Positions 1 to 11,088 of a stretch of DNA of 64,000 bases are shown one piece after another; the first letter of the stretch is position 1, and each line of letters starts with the position of its first letter. The notes below the pieces were generated by a model that saw only the letters and a list, made by a program, of their open reading frames with translations, did not search any database and was not told where the DNA came from. A program made the position numbers and the translations under genes. The stretch is from positions 1 through 64,000 of the forward strand of contig CAJNOP010000533.1 in assembly GCA_905250075.1 (NCBI GenBank), given 5' to 3'. The DNA is from Rotaria sp. Silwood1. Lineage: Eukaryota; Rotifera; Eurotatoria; Philodinida; Philodinidae.

Positions 1-2
1 GA

Positions 3-326
3 ATGCTTCTAGTTCAAGTAGGAATTCAAATATTACTCATTTTACCACTATGTGTTGTTGGTCTTCTTTTATCATTTCCTAATATTTATCAACCAACAGC
101 AAGTTTTTACTCGATTTTTTATATTTGTCGAGTTATATTTCATATTTCTTATGCAACACCATTTTTCTTATATGTTCTTTCGGCTCGTACATTTAGAAAA
201 GGATTAATTGAATTAATTTTTAAATTATTATCAGCAAATCATCACAATCGTATTCATACAATGAGACGTACTGGTGTACCAACAGACATGCAAATAAATA
301 CATATCTTAATGAGACTCATTTGTAA
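3..326 (+). CDS. Rhodopsin-like GPCR, C-terminal fragment
   Basis: The window opens inside this gene, so only the last ~107 residues are visible; the first ATG at base 3 is probably internal. Two hydrophobic segments (about residues 7-27 and 34-60) fit TM6 and TM7. The second ends SYATPFFLYVLSARTFRKGL, where PFFLY sits where class A receptors have NPxxY, followed by a basic helix-8-like stretch and a short tail rich in His, Arg and Thr. Bdelloid genomes carry many orphan receptors ending in this pattern. The ligand cannot be inferred. Stop TAA is at 324-326. Confidence 0.6.
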   Translation: MLLVQVGIQILLILPLCVVGLLLSFPNIYQPTASFYSIFYICRVIFHISYATPFFLYVLSARTFRKGLIELIFKLLSANHHNRIHTMRRTGVPTDMQINTYLNETHL

Positions 327-609
327 GAAGAATTTCAACGATTACATTATCTGAAGATTTTGTAATGAAATATAAAGTTTGAACAAATAAATAAAACACA
401 TGTGATTGTCCAAAATGTCATTATTGCTATGGTCAAAAGACTTCTTACGAGAAAAAACTAAACTTACTGCCACACACTTGCGAAGCAGTAAAATAACATA
501 GTTATTAAATCAATATCTTTCGTTTATTCTAAACTAAAAAAAGAATTTCAATTTCACTCAATCAAATCATAAAATGAAATTTAAACTTTGAAATCTTGAA
601 AGTAGACAG

Positions 610-832
610 CAGAGATGGACAAAATCGCACCGCGCCTCCCCGCGCCGTTGCTCACGCCTACGCTACACTAGTCTGAGCTTCGATGAGCGCATGCTTAGAG
701 CATCCTGGTATTCGGTGGAGTTTGAGAAACTGATTGGTAGAGCAAAGAGAAAGAGAGATGTGCGTAGCGCCTAGGCGCGAGCAGTGGCGCGGGGAAGCGC
801 GGTGAGGCGCGGTGCGATTTTGTCCATCTCTG
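610..832 (+). mobile_element. hAT-type MITE, family A, copy 1
   Basis: A 223-bp GC-rich element with terminal inverted repeats starting CAGAGATGGACAAAATCGCA. It is strikingly GC-rich against its AT-rich surroundings. The flanks (602-609 gtagacag, 833-840 gtacataa) are a decayed 8-bp duplication matching at 5 of 8 positions. Same orientation as the copies at 32883 and 37880. Apparent open frames inside it reflect the scarcity of AT-rich stop codons and are not genes. Confidence 0.9.
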
Positions 833-961
833 GTACATAATTCAACGTTTCAGAATATTTTTTTTCTTTCTCAACGATATTATTTTAAAAATACATTCAA
901 CTAATACACACAGTACATATATGAAAGCAGATAAAAATGTCTTTCGTTTTCTTTAAAAATC

Positions 962-1851
962 CTAATTCATAGCTGCAACTGATTTCCATGCAGGACGATT
1001 AGAAATTTTATTCCACCATTGTTTGACATGTGGACGAGAATCGAAAAGTTCATTTTCACCAGCTTTAATAAGCATTGCACCATATGGTAAATGAAATAAA
1101 TCAGCAAGTGTAAATGTCTAATAAATAAACAATTATTTTATTATATTAACTAATATTTCTGCTACCTCTCCACCAATATATGATTGTTTTGATAAAATTT
1201 TTTCATAAACATCTAAATTTTCAGCTAATTCACTTCGAAGTTGTGCTACTTTGTTCATATCTGGTTCGCCACCACGCATTCTATTCAATCGAAAGAAACA
1301 AAAAAATATATGTGAAAAAAAGAAAAGATTTGTTTACTTTTTAAAGATTTTTTCACTGACAATTTGACCAGCTAATGAATCAAAATTTGATGTTTCAATT
1401 GCTACACCTTGTTCAAATAAACCTAAAGCTTTACTATCTTTTGGAATTAATTCAGTACCACGTCCTTTATATTTTGTTTCCAAATAACGACATATAGCTC
1501 GTGATTCTATTAAAAAAACAAACATATTTCGATGAAATTTACATGAATTCAAGTGATATGAAACATTTTCTTTTTTTCAACAAACCATAAATTTTGAAAC
1601 CATCTGCATCGATCAGTGTAGGAATAGTACCGAATGGTTGTTTCTGTAGATATTCAGGAGTCTATTTACAAAAAACAAAAATAGACAATTTCAAATATGA
1701 CTTATAGACTTCTTACCAAATGTTCACCATTCATCAAATTGATTACTTTCAATTCATAATCAAGACCTTTTTCTATAAGTGTAGCTAATACACGTTGAGT
1801 AGCTGTTGACAATGTCATACCATAGACAACAATTACACCTTTCGATGCCAT
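962..1851 (-). CDS. Phi-class-like glutathione S-transferase
   Basis: Five exons on the minus strand (1851-1717, 1661-1586, 1506-1338, 1280-1166, 1117-962), all with GT-AG introns and matching phases, give 216 aa, the usual size for a cytosolic GST. The N-terminal thioredoxin-fold domain has STATQRV near residue 15 in the catalytic-serine region, then KQPFGTIP with the conserved cis-proline, then ESRAICRYLETKYKGRGTEL, the glutathione-binding ESRAI motif in the form used by plant and fungal phi GSTs. The C-terminal helical domain contains TFTLADLFHLP and ends RPAWKSV. The expected role is glutathione conjugation or peroxide detoxification in the cytosol. Phi GSTs are mainly known from plants, fungi and bacteria, so a transferred origin is inferred. 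The introns and intact frame argue against bacterial contamination. Confidence 0.85.
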
Positions 1852-3028
1852 TTTTTTTTTGTTGTCCTAATTCGATTACTAGAATTATTTAAAATATTAA
1901 GAAATCTAATTCACTTTTTTCTTCAGTAATTACTTATAGATATTTTTTACGGTTATTTGAATACTATCTGAGCAGTCAATCGATTTATTGATTAGAAGTC
2001 AAAACCTATAATCAATGAATTCACATATATTTATATGTATGTAAGCGCATATGCATGTTCATGTAACTATGTATTATTCTGCTTTGTCATCGTATAATAT
2101 TTGCATTGTAAAAGAAATCTAAAGGTTGACGACAGTTTACTTAGAAGTCGAAAAAAAAATGCATCGTCATTATTGTTTTAATACCAAGAGAAAAGAAATA
2201 GTATAAGGCAAAAATTATCTTATTAAAAAAATTGAACAAATATGACAAAGCATTTTCCATCGTTTTTAAGACTTAAAAATTAAAATCTTTGTCATATTAG
2301 TAATAAAGTTAGTAGTGCGAACTTTAATTAGTAAAGATCAATTTTCATCATACAAAATAAATAAGTATTCGCTTGATTTCGATAATATACATGAAATTAT
2401 CAATAGAGCAAATAGTTTGTAATTGATTCTTGCACAATATTTTAACTACATTGTCTTTAGAGTAAGCATAATTTTTCGACCTAGCTTTTTGTGAGAGAAA
2501 AAAAACAACTAGAAGATTTAGGAATCAATAAACAATGTGCAACTGTTTATGTTACAGAGTGATGATCTTCTATCTTATAGGTGAAATACAATTAAAAACT
2601 GACTTTTCCAATTTTGATTATGTTGTTTAGAAACCATATCGATGACAACTACTCATATCAATGAATTATTTAGTTTTCATTTACATTCTTGTGAAAGTTT
2701 TCTTTTTGCTGTGTCATAACATTCCATCTTGGTTCTTTTCTCCTGTTTCTATTGCTTATTGTGATTGTGAGAATTGAACAGCAATGATTTGAATTGAGTG
2801 GGTATGAGTGTGTCTGTCAGTAACTAAGAAAAGAAGCCATCTAAACCACATCTACAATCTCGCTTTTTTTTCGATATGATTCATTAAAAAAAAAGGGTCG
2901 TTTGAACAACGAGCCAACAATAAATTCTCATCGGAGAAGTATACTGTGCATATTTGGTGTGATGCAAGATCATTTTTAGTAAAAAACATCAATCCACTTC
3001 CATTGAAAATATTCGTATTATGTACGCG
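1852..3028. other. AT-rich intergenic DNA
   Basis: Low-complexity AT-rich sequence between the GST start and a family C MITE. No coding exon, RNA gene or repeat with recognisable ends was found. The GST promoter should lie in the first few hundred bases, but no specific motif is convincing. Confidence 0.5.
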
Positions 3029-3230
3029 TAGAGATGTAAGCCGAAGAGTCAAACAGCGGCTTTAATGATCAAATATTTTTCCATAGCGGCGGCGCCTACT
3101 AGACTTTGTTTTTCTACATCGGCGGGCTTTAATTACTATTATAAAAATTTTGCGTTTGTGGCGGCGGCTCCGAAGAAATTCTTAAAATTATCTACAATTC
3201 CGTGGCTCAGTTGTACAGCTTACACCTCTA
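3029..3230. mobile_element. hAT-type MITE, family C, copy 1
   Basis: A 202-bp element with ends TAGAGATGTAAGCCGAAG and ...TACACCTCTA, GC-rich near the ends with GGCGGC runs. It is flanked by a perfect 8-bp duplication, tgtacgcg at 3021-3028 and 3231-3238. Relatives lie at 24537, 26440 (truncated) and 38528. Confidence 0.88.
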
Positions 3231-3681
3231 TGTACGCGAACTTATGTGTATAAAGAAAAAAACGGATAGTTCTGAGATTCAAAGACATACTATCATCTGT
3301 AAACATTCGAATCATGAGTTCAAACTATAGATCCTTCGTAAAAGAAATATTCCTTACCATTGGTATTATTGTCGTATACAAAAACAAAATTATGTTAAAT
3401 ATAATAGTCTTTCATTCGACTATTTTTATTTTTTTGTAAACAATTGTTTGTTTTATGTATGGTTATTGAGTAAGATCGAAATATACAAATTGAGAATGAT
3501 ATACAAATACTCTTAATATTAATAATACTGTTAATTACAATCAATTTTCATAATAATACGATTATATTCTTTTCTTTTTTTAAGGAATTTAATTTTAATG
3601 TCATATATTTCTAAGACTAAAAAGTAAAAAAATTGTTCAATATAGGCCCAAAAAATAAGCGACGTAAACTTGATATTCCAT

Positions 3682-4810
3682 CTATCTACTAGGATCATCA
3701 ACAAAAATGAGTGATGCATTAGCATTATCATGTTTAGCTTTGTATGTATCAAATAGATGTGTTAATGCATTTAAATATTTCATATGATATTCATTAATAA
3801 TTTCAGGTGTTATACGTTCTACAGATAATTTTGGTATTTCAATCGGTTCTCCAACATATGTATCAACTGGATGTCGATAAGGTAAAAGTCCAAATTTATA
3901 TTGAAATATTCCACGTCCATAAAATAATGGTAATGCATAGCCCATTTTTTTTTGTAAAAATATTTGTATTGATCGTAATTTTGAACCACGTGGATTCGAT
4001 ATTTGTCCATATAGATCATTTTCACCAAATGAAAATACAGGAACTAAATTAGCACCATTTTCAAGAGCAACTTTAATAAAACCTTTACGATTTTTAAGTG
4101 TTAATATATATTCAAAAGATGAACGTGCATCTAATGATTCTTGTGCACCACCAAGAACTAATACAGTACTATTACCTTTACCTTGTTTTAATATATAATT
4201 ACATGATTCTCTTGATACATCACACATACCCATCATTGTTAAAATAAATTCGAAAAATGGTATTTGAAAATTTGAATTCAATACAAGAAAACGAACATTA
4301 ATATCAGGAAATAAATTTTCAAAATCAGTAGCTTCAGTAGCAAAATTACCAATACCTCCTAGACAAATAATTCCATGTGGATGATAACCAAATATATAAG
4401 AACGATCAGCAGGTAGATCACATGTTTTATGTAAACGAATTGGAAAATAATCTTTAATGAAAAAAAAAAAAAATGCAAATTCGAAAGAGAGAAAATAAAA
4501 TTCTATACAAACCAACAAACCATTTCCAAAAAATTAATCGACGAAACCATTGTTGTCTACAACCACCATGTGTAGGATAATTTCTAAACATCGCCATCCA
4601 TATTAAATAGATAAGAAAACTTCCAAATATATACCAACGATCAGCACGAAGAAAACATATTGTTAAATATATACAAAACCATGGTAATAAAGAACATACA
4701 AGAACAGATAATGTTTGACATCGACGATGCCATGGTATATTAAGTGGAGCAAATATACGTTGCTTTGATGATGATTTCGATTTATTGACCAATTTTTCTA
4801 TGTTATCCAT
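3682..4810 (-). CDS. Diacylglycerol/monoacylglycerol O-acyltransferase, DGAT2 family
   Basis: Two exons (4810-4513 and 4451-3682) joined across a 61-bp GT-AG intron give about 355 aa, typical for DGAT2/MOGAT. Near residues 35-70 there is a hydrophobic double-pass segment (VLVCSLLPWFCIYLTICFL and IFGSFLIYLIWMAMF). The catalytic block FGYHPHGIICLGGIGNFATE contains the family HPHG motif. Downstream are LVLGGAQESLDA and FGENDLYGQ, both conserved in DGAT2 enzymes, and a late PFFYGRG-like block (LPLFYGRGIF). The enzyme should transfer acyl-CoA to diacylglycerol or monoacylglycerol at the ER and lipid droplets. Substrate choice cannot be decided from sequence. The splice restores KWFVDYFPIRL, as expected for the family. 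Confidence 0.93.
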
Positions 4811-6549
4811 TGTCTTAACTTACTGAAATGAGAAAAATATATACTACTCTGTTTATTTTATATCATGGGAAGAAAGTAGCTTGTTCTGGATCAGAGATGA
4901 GCAGGATGGCTACAAAAGCGTCCTGTTCCATCTGCCAACAACGTAAATTTTTAGTCACCTCTCCTTTTTTATTTTATAATATGACATTGCATAATTCCAA
5001 TGCATATAAATAAAGAGCATGAGTGTAGATGTTAATGCTGGAAGAGTGTCCAAGGACTGAGAAATAGTAATTTCTCTGCAGTTCAGTAAATATTATAGAA
5101 TATTCACGAGAGTTTTTGCTCTGACATTCATTTTCACCCAAAAAGCTATAAAAGAAATAATTAAGTGCACAAACTGTTTTTTAAAAAAAAAAGTACTTCC
5201 ATGAATCGTGTGACTATGAGACAAACACAATGGTCGATTCCAATTTTTCATAGATTTATCACAGTGGGACTCAACATTTCTCGATAGATTCAGAATTCCT
5301 ATTTTTCAACCTTTGGACACTGTGACGATTTTAGATGGAAGAAGAACTACGCTTTATTATATTTCTTCCTATCCATAACCGCATCGTTTACATACAAAGC
5401 ATACGCTTATATACTCTTCCATGGAAGAGAAGATAAGTATAATACGATGTACGATGAAAGGCCAAAAATATAAGGACAATCCATAAGATGAGAACAAGTA
5501 GTAAGAAGAGGAAAATATCATGCATACACTGCATGCTACGGGCACGTTACAGACACTATTGGCCTTCCGCGAATGAAGTGAGTACTTCTCCGAATTTCTG
5601 AATATGTGACAGTACTCTCTGAAAAAAAAATGTAGTAGTTCCAATGCACGAGGAAATTGCAAAATCTAGCGGTGTGATGTTGCACCGCGCCTTGCTCAAC
5701 TCTGTTTCTGGATGTCCGAAAAAATTTTCGTTTAATCGAATTTATACGAAAAATAAAGAATATGTGAAGTATCGAGCGGTATTTAAGTAGTGTTTTGAAA
5801 TTTAAAGACTATTTATTTATGCAATTCTGTCTGAAATATGATTATTAAAATGCTTTTCAATCTTTTATTTGTGAAATAGTATTAGTATTTTGAGATTTTT
5901 CATTTTGGAAATTGTTTTAAGAATAATATTTGATCAAATTTTCAATCGCAAGAGTTAAAAATATTTTGATTTGACTTATTCACATAATAAAATCGATTTT
6001 TATTAAGTCACGTCGTCTTTCATTTATCCTACCTGAAATTTGTTGTGTATATTTTTTTTTTGTCGATTAGACTTTGAGTTTCAATGTATAGTAAATAAAA
6101 TCGTTGCTATAAATAATCGATACATTTGTTTTTTTACATGTTCTCTTCATCAATCACCTTTCAGCAATTTCATCCTTATGTACTTGCACAATTTGAAAGC
6201 AATACTATTGAATATTCAATAGAATAAAAAGATGCCACTAGTTAACATAAAAATTACAGGTATTAGAATTGTTTTATTTTAAATGCAAAAATCGTTTTCT
6301 GTACTTTCAAATTGATTCAATAAGAGCAATCGATGAATTTGACAACTATGTCAATAGCAAATGATTTTAGCATCTTATTCATAATTGTATCATTCATTTG
6401 TAAATGATGAATTGACTAAATTTTTCGGATATAAAAATTTGATGTATTTGAATTTTTCATATGAGACATGTTATCTATTGATTGGATACATTTTTATTTT
6501 TCCTTCCTTCACCTGAACAGATTACAAAGAGTCGATCATAGAGGTTTAG
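4811..6549. other. Intergenic stretch with a short AGGACA-type repeat
   Basis: Non-coding, AT-rich. Bases 4892-4935 resemble a short copy of the repeat at 47505-47608, starting cagagatgagcagga and containing gtcctgtt. Bases 6550-6652 read as a hydrophobic ATG-initiated frame ending at a good donor (acaggtaatt), but it does not join in phase to the next gene, so I do not call it an exon. Confidence 0.4.
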
Positions 6550-6709
6550 ATGCGTTTTTTTTTCCTACTATTCTTGTCTCTTACTCATCGAATATGTTTT
6601 TTTTATCCCATTGGTATTCATTTCATTGAAGACGAAAAAATAAATACTACAGGTAATTTGTTTTATTCTATACATATTATATTCTATTTATAAGATATAA
6701 TTCGTTTGT

Positions 6710-6954
6710 ATGACTACTGAAACTCGATGGCCACATCTTATTGGTGAAGATGGTAATAAGGCTGTTGAAATTCTTCAAGACGAAGGTGAAAATATTTTCT
6801 TTTCCAAATATATCTAAGATTTTTCTATTTAGGCATGGAACCACGATTACTTTTACCAGGAATGCGAAGTTTGAGTCACAACGACGCAGAAAATCCTAAA
6901 TTCATCAGTATTCATGTCGATGATGATAATAAAGTTGTTCATCTTTCAAAATAA
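6710..6954 (+). CDS. Small serine-protease inhibitor, potato inhibitor I-like
   Basis: Two exons (6710-6785 and 6833-6954) separated by a 47-bp GT-AG intron give a 65-residue protein, the length of a single potato inhibitor I/eglin domain. It begins TRWPHLIGEDGNKAVEIL, matching the family start W-P-x-L-x-G-x-x-x-x-x-A. It continues with a strand (RLLLPG) and a binding-loop region, then FISIHVDDDNKVVHL in the place of the family's RVRVxVDxxxxVxxxP strand. The loop lacks the usual Arg pair supporting the reactive bond, so inhibitory activity is uncertain. No signal peptide is encoded in these exons. The assignment rests on motif and length. Confidence 0.62.
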
Positions 6955-7749
6955 CATTAGAAGACATTTTTTTGTACTGTAGTTGTTTGGAAAACTTTTA
7001 ATTGATTTAGATAAATAGAAAAAAACTCTTAATCATGAATAAATAAATCGTTTCAGACACTATAATACTTCAAAGTGATAATTATCGAATTCAATTAACG
7101 ATAGACTTGATTTAAATTAAATATGTCGCTTGTTTGGTAACAGAACTTATTGCTGATCTTTCGTATTTTCAAAAGCATTTAGTTCTAATAAACGATATAT
7201 TATTTATTTAAAAAGAAAGTCATAAGCATCTCGATGGATAGGAAAGAGTAAATGAATGATAAAAGATTTTGATAGGTCATTGTTTGATTAAATAATAAAT
7301 ATTAAAGATCGAATGACAATTCTTAGTATTTTATGTAGAGATGAGATACGTCTAATTCATGTTCTGTAAGAATATATGTAGAAATCCTTTTATGATTCAA
7401 TTCAATTTTAGAATCTTGAAAATGCCCGCAGACGAGTTCGTTTTGAACCTTTCATTTAATTTATATCGAGCATAATTCTTATTTTTTCCCAAAGATTCAT
7501 TGAATTCGATATCAAAAACAGAATAAAGTATGTCTTTCTTTGAGATGATTGTTTTACAAAAAAAAAACTCTTGAATAGTGTTAGATTTATCATTTAATCA
7601 AATGAAAAATCAAGAAATGAAGAGAAATAACATGATAAAACTTTGTAAATAGAAGATTGATGGTGGTCAACATCTGTATAATTTTAAAAAGGTTTTTTTA
7701 TTTGTAAAGGATCAATGAATGATAAGAGAAAAAAGTATAAACCCCGTTA
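6955..7749. other. AT-rich intergenic DNA
   Basis: Separates the convergent 3' ends of the inhibitor-like gene and the four-TM gene. No exon, RNA or terminal-repeat element seen. Confidence 0.5.
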
Positions 7750-8304
7750 TTATCGTGTTTTCTTTATCAAGTGATAGTACATATCATTTTTTGATTCTCT
7801 ATATCGAAATATTGGTATGAACCATCCGAGAATATTTAACATAAATGCAGTTTGATGAATGGAATTTAAGTTTTGTGCAATATCATTTGATATTGATTTC
7901 ATGAATCGAGTTTCTAAAGGCATTAAACGTACAATAATAGTATATAAAATTCCAAATAATTGAAAAGCTGATATAACATCTAATAAATGACGTTGAATTG
8001 TAGCTTTTTTTGTTAGAATTTGAAATAAATTTTGAATATTTATAAATATAGTTATTGGTAAAATTATTAATGTTAATATTCGCCAATATTTCCATATAGG
8101 TGCTTGACTTTTAAATAATAAATATTGTTGATAAACTTCTAATTTATTCTGTTGCAAAACATAAGTTGACAGGCTCAATTCGATGATTTCTACTGTTAGA
8201 AAATATGTAGTGAATAGCATAGCAATTGTCAATTGTGATACAGCAAATGGTTTTTTGTATGATACTACATCATCATCATCATTGTCACGTTTTTTAGAAG
8301 ACAT
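7750..8304 (-). CDS. Unrecognised four-pass membrane protein
   Basis: A single uninterrupted 184-residue frame. The N-terminus is short and charged (MSSKKRDNDDDD). Four hydrophobic segments follow at about residues 24-46, 75-97, 106-126 and 150-166, with a polar loop of about 28 residues after the first and a basic tail ending HLIKKTR. No catalytic motif or known family signature is visible. The even TM number and charged N-terminus suggest both ends face the cytosol. It could be a lineage-specific protein or a diverged tetra-spanning family member. Confidence 0.6.
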   Translation of the reverse strand: MSSKKRDNDDDDVVSYKKPFAVSQLTIAMLFTTYFLTVEIIELSLSTYVLQQNKLEVYQQYLLFKSQAPIWKYWRILTLIILPITIFINIQNLFQILTKKATIQRHLLDVISAFQLFGILYTIIVRLMPLETRFMKSISNDIAQNLNSIHQTAFMLNILGWFIPIFRYRESKNDMYYHLIKKTR

Positions 8305-8662
8305 CTTTGAAGAACAACAAACAAAAATATTACAGAATGATTTAAGTTAATGAAACCAATCTCTGAAAATAATAATTTAATGATTTTGACTTCACTTTCT
8401 ACATTTAACTAAAAAATTATATCTAAACAATAGAATACGATAAAGAAAAAAAAGTCACCCAGCAAAATTATTGATACTCTTCATATTTACCTGTGAGATA
8501 GCACAATATGTGTTTAGCGGTTTGTATGTGAATTACTGTCTTTTGTTTTTCGTTATCTATGACGTAGAAAAGAGTCTTAACTGATACAAAAAGGTTGCAG
8601 TACAGTCTCTATGAAATTCATATATAAAACACGATAGAGGCAGTTTCATTGTACATACATAC

Positions 8663-9094
8663 CAGAGATGTCCATTGCGGCTCAAAATCTGCCACTGCCG
8701 CGCCGCGGCCAAAATCAAACAAAGCTGCCGCGCCGCTCCCGCGACGCGATGGCCTGTTAAAAAAAGCTACCGCGCCGCTGCCGCGACGCGCCTTAAAAAA
8801 AACTTGCCGCTACCGCGCCGCTGCCGCGCTGGTATTCGAAAAAATGTTTTGATTTTCAAGGCTTTGACTGGTTTGAAATAGAACTGATGCCGCTAATCGA
8901 TCAGATTCGCTAAGTCTTACAGTATAGCATACATAAACATGCAGATTCTGTGCAAATTCATGAATTTTTGAAATTTTTTCCTAAAAAGCTGCCGCCGCCG
9001 CGCCGCTGCCGCGACGGCAAAATAAAAATCTCTCCCGCGCCGCGATAGTTTTTGGAAAAAATCTGCCGCTGCCGCACCGCGATGGACATCCCTG
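8663..9094. mobile_element. hAT-type MITE, family B, copy 1
   Basis: A 432-bp element with ends CAGAGATGTCCATTGCGG and CGATGGACATCCCTG and internal runs of GCCGC-rich palindromic blocks. It is flanked by a perfect 8-bp duplication, atacatac (8655-8662 and 9095-9102). Closely related to 43795-44213 and more distantly to 40927-41263. Confidence 0.9.
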
Positions 9095-9578
9095 ATACAT
9101 ACTCTCATTACATTGATATATAATCTATGGTATGTCGTATAGGGAGCAGAAGACAATGCTACAAGAAGAAAGCCAGAGCTTTTGAAGTTCTACATTACAA
9201 ATTCGTTTATAATCTATAATATTGTAGTCAAATGAATCAAAATCTTAGATTGCCTTATTTGTCACAATTGGCATATTCTGTTTAATCATGATTTACATCT
9301 ATAGATAGTTCCAAGTCACTATGTTATAAGGAAGTCGAAATTAAGATTATCCGAAAATTCAAAAGTAGAATGCTCTTGCATAATAAATAAAAGACAAACT
9401 TATGATTGTATGTTTTTTTTTTGCACTCGATTATTTTAAACTATAAAGTTATGTCGAAGAACTACATCTTATCATACAATAGTAATACTTTCATCTTGTT
9501 AAATATTCAATTATTTTTAGCATTTTTCATATAATAGTCGTTCATTATATTGCAATATGTAAAACAAAATGAATGTTA

Positions 9579-10415
9579 TTAAATGTAAAAGAAGAGATCA
9601 ATTATCGTCACGAAAACATGAAGAAAATGTTGATGAACGACATAAACATCTATAGGCAAATTATCGGACACAGGTTCAGATTGTGAATCTTTTTTAAGTT
9701 CGTCTTCAACTTTCGGTTCTATAAATATTTCACTTTCTTGATTTGTCTCGTTTTCATTCAAATGAAAGAGTAATCGAAGTCGAACCTGAGCAAATTTAAC
9801 ACCGTAATATCCTGCCCAGAATTGTCTGTCTTTGCCACAGTTACTGATGTAGGAAAGTGTATGTATTGCTTGTAATGATAAGTTAATCGATGCCATTTGC
9901 TATCATTCCATTGTGGAAAAGTTCGTTCACATTCCCAATGATGTCCATCAGAACAAAATCAGACCAATTTGACATTCCGAAGCACAATCCCATCGTTTCG
10001 ATTATTGGATGTAGACAAGAAAGCTAGAAATGATAGATTATTGAATTCATCATAGATCCATTCGCTACCAATCGGATAAAATTCAATTCGTGAATCTGTA
10101 CTAGGAGATTTTCTCCATTTATTCTCTACGATCAAATTGTATGATGAATGAAAAGGATTATTGATATAGAGTTTTTCATAAGCAATAAATTCACAAGGAA
10201 AAACTTGAGTAGATAGTAAGACAAAATCATAACGACATTTATGTTGCCAAAAATTTGATGATTTAAGAATACGATAGAAACGTTGACAAACAAGTGAGAT
10301 TGAAAGACTATACGTGATTGTTTTTGGTAAAATCTGGTAAATGACGCACTGAAAGAAAAATTTGTTCGAGTAGTTCATCAGGCAAATGATCAAAGGGATT
10401 TATACTAGAGGTCAT
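9579..10415 (-). pseudogene. F-box/FBA-domain gene (FBXO2/6/44-like), broken
   Basis: From ATG 10415-10413 the minus strand encodes an F-box (FDHLPDELLEQIFLSV), but the frame must shift near 10320 to continue into SLVCQRFYRILKSSNFWQ, the rest of the F-box. The next frame runs to an in-frame TGA near 9957. Coding similarity continues through WNDSKWHRLTY and needs another shift into KDRQFWAGYYGVKFAQVRL, the diagnostic end of the F-box-associated sugar-binding domain. Intact homologues are substrate adaptors of SCF ubiquitin ligases for N-glycosylated proteins. With two shifts and a stop that no GT-AG intron explains, this copy looks dead. Sequencing error at three sites is the alternative. Confidence 0.75.
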
Positions 10416-11088
10416 CTATAATTAAGAATTTATTCTACATGAATAATTACTTCGTAAAATATGTTATGACTCCAAAAACGTTGAACACAGTAATAGAAAC
10501 AAGAGAAATAAAACACTTAAAGTGTTACTACATAATTACAAATGAATCAAAAAAATATCATTTTTATCTTTATCATTCGAACAAAACTTAATTCAATTTA
10601 TTGTAATTTTCAATTATATTCTGCAGTTATTATATATAAGTACAAAAAGGCAAACTAACATAAATCTGAAGTTTTCTGAACTCAAAATAGTTTTTCAAAT
10701 TTCTCTTGCAAAATATGCATTAGAACACTTTGCATTTTACAGTAGCAAATATTTTCATAATGTTCAAAATAACATTACATCAAACTGTATCAAATTTAAC
10801 GAAAAAAAAAAATTAGCAGTTCATTTTTATCTATTAATTCTTAAATATTTTATAGGACGTCTTCAATTTAATTACCGAAATCAGCCCATAGTCTTGTACA
10901 AACAAAATCGGTAACTTTTTACATAGTTCATGAAACTATCATATTTTCTCATAATGTTCACGAAATTATCAGCGTTACACTTTTTTTTTTTTTGTACAAA
11001 AAAAAATAACAATGAAAAATTAAATACATTTGAACATATTCATAGGATACAATAATTCGTTCAGAATTTTTAATAATAATAAACTACA
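10416..11088. other. AT-rich intergenic DNA
   Basis: Lies between the F-box pseudogene and the 3' end of the transporter gene. Contains homopolymer A/T runs; no gene or repeat with clear ends. Confidence 0.5.

Noticed and set aside
6550-6652. Possible signal-peptide exon upstream of the PI-I-like gene
   Set aside because: It starts with ATG, is hydrophobic and has a good donor, but no acceptor joins it in phase to the downstream exon.
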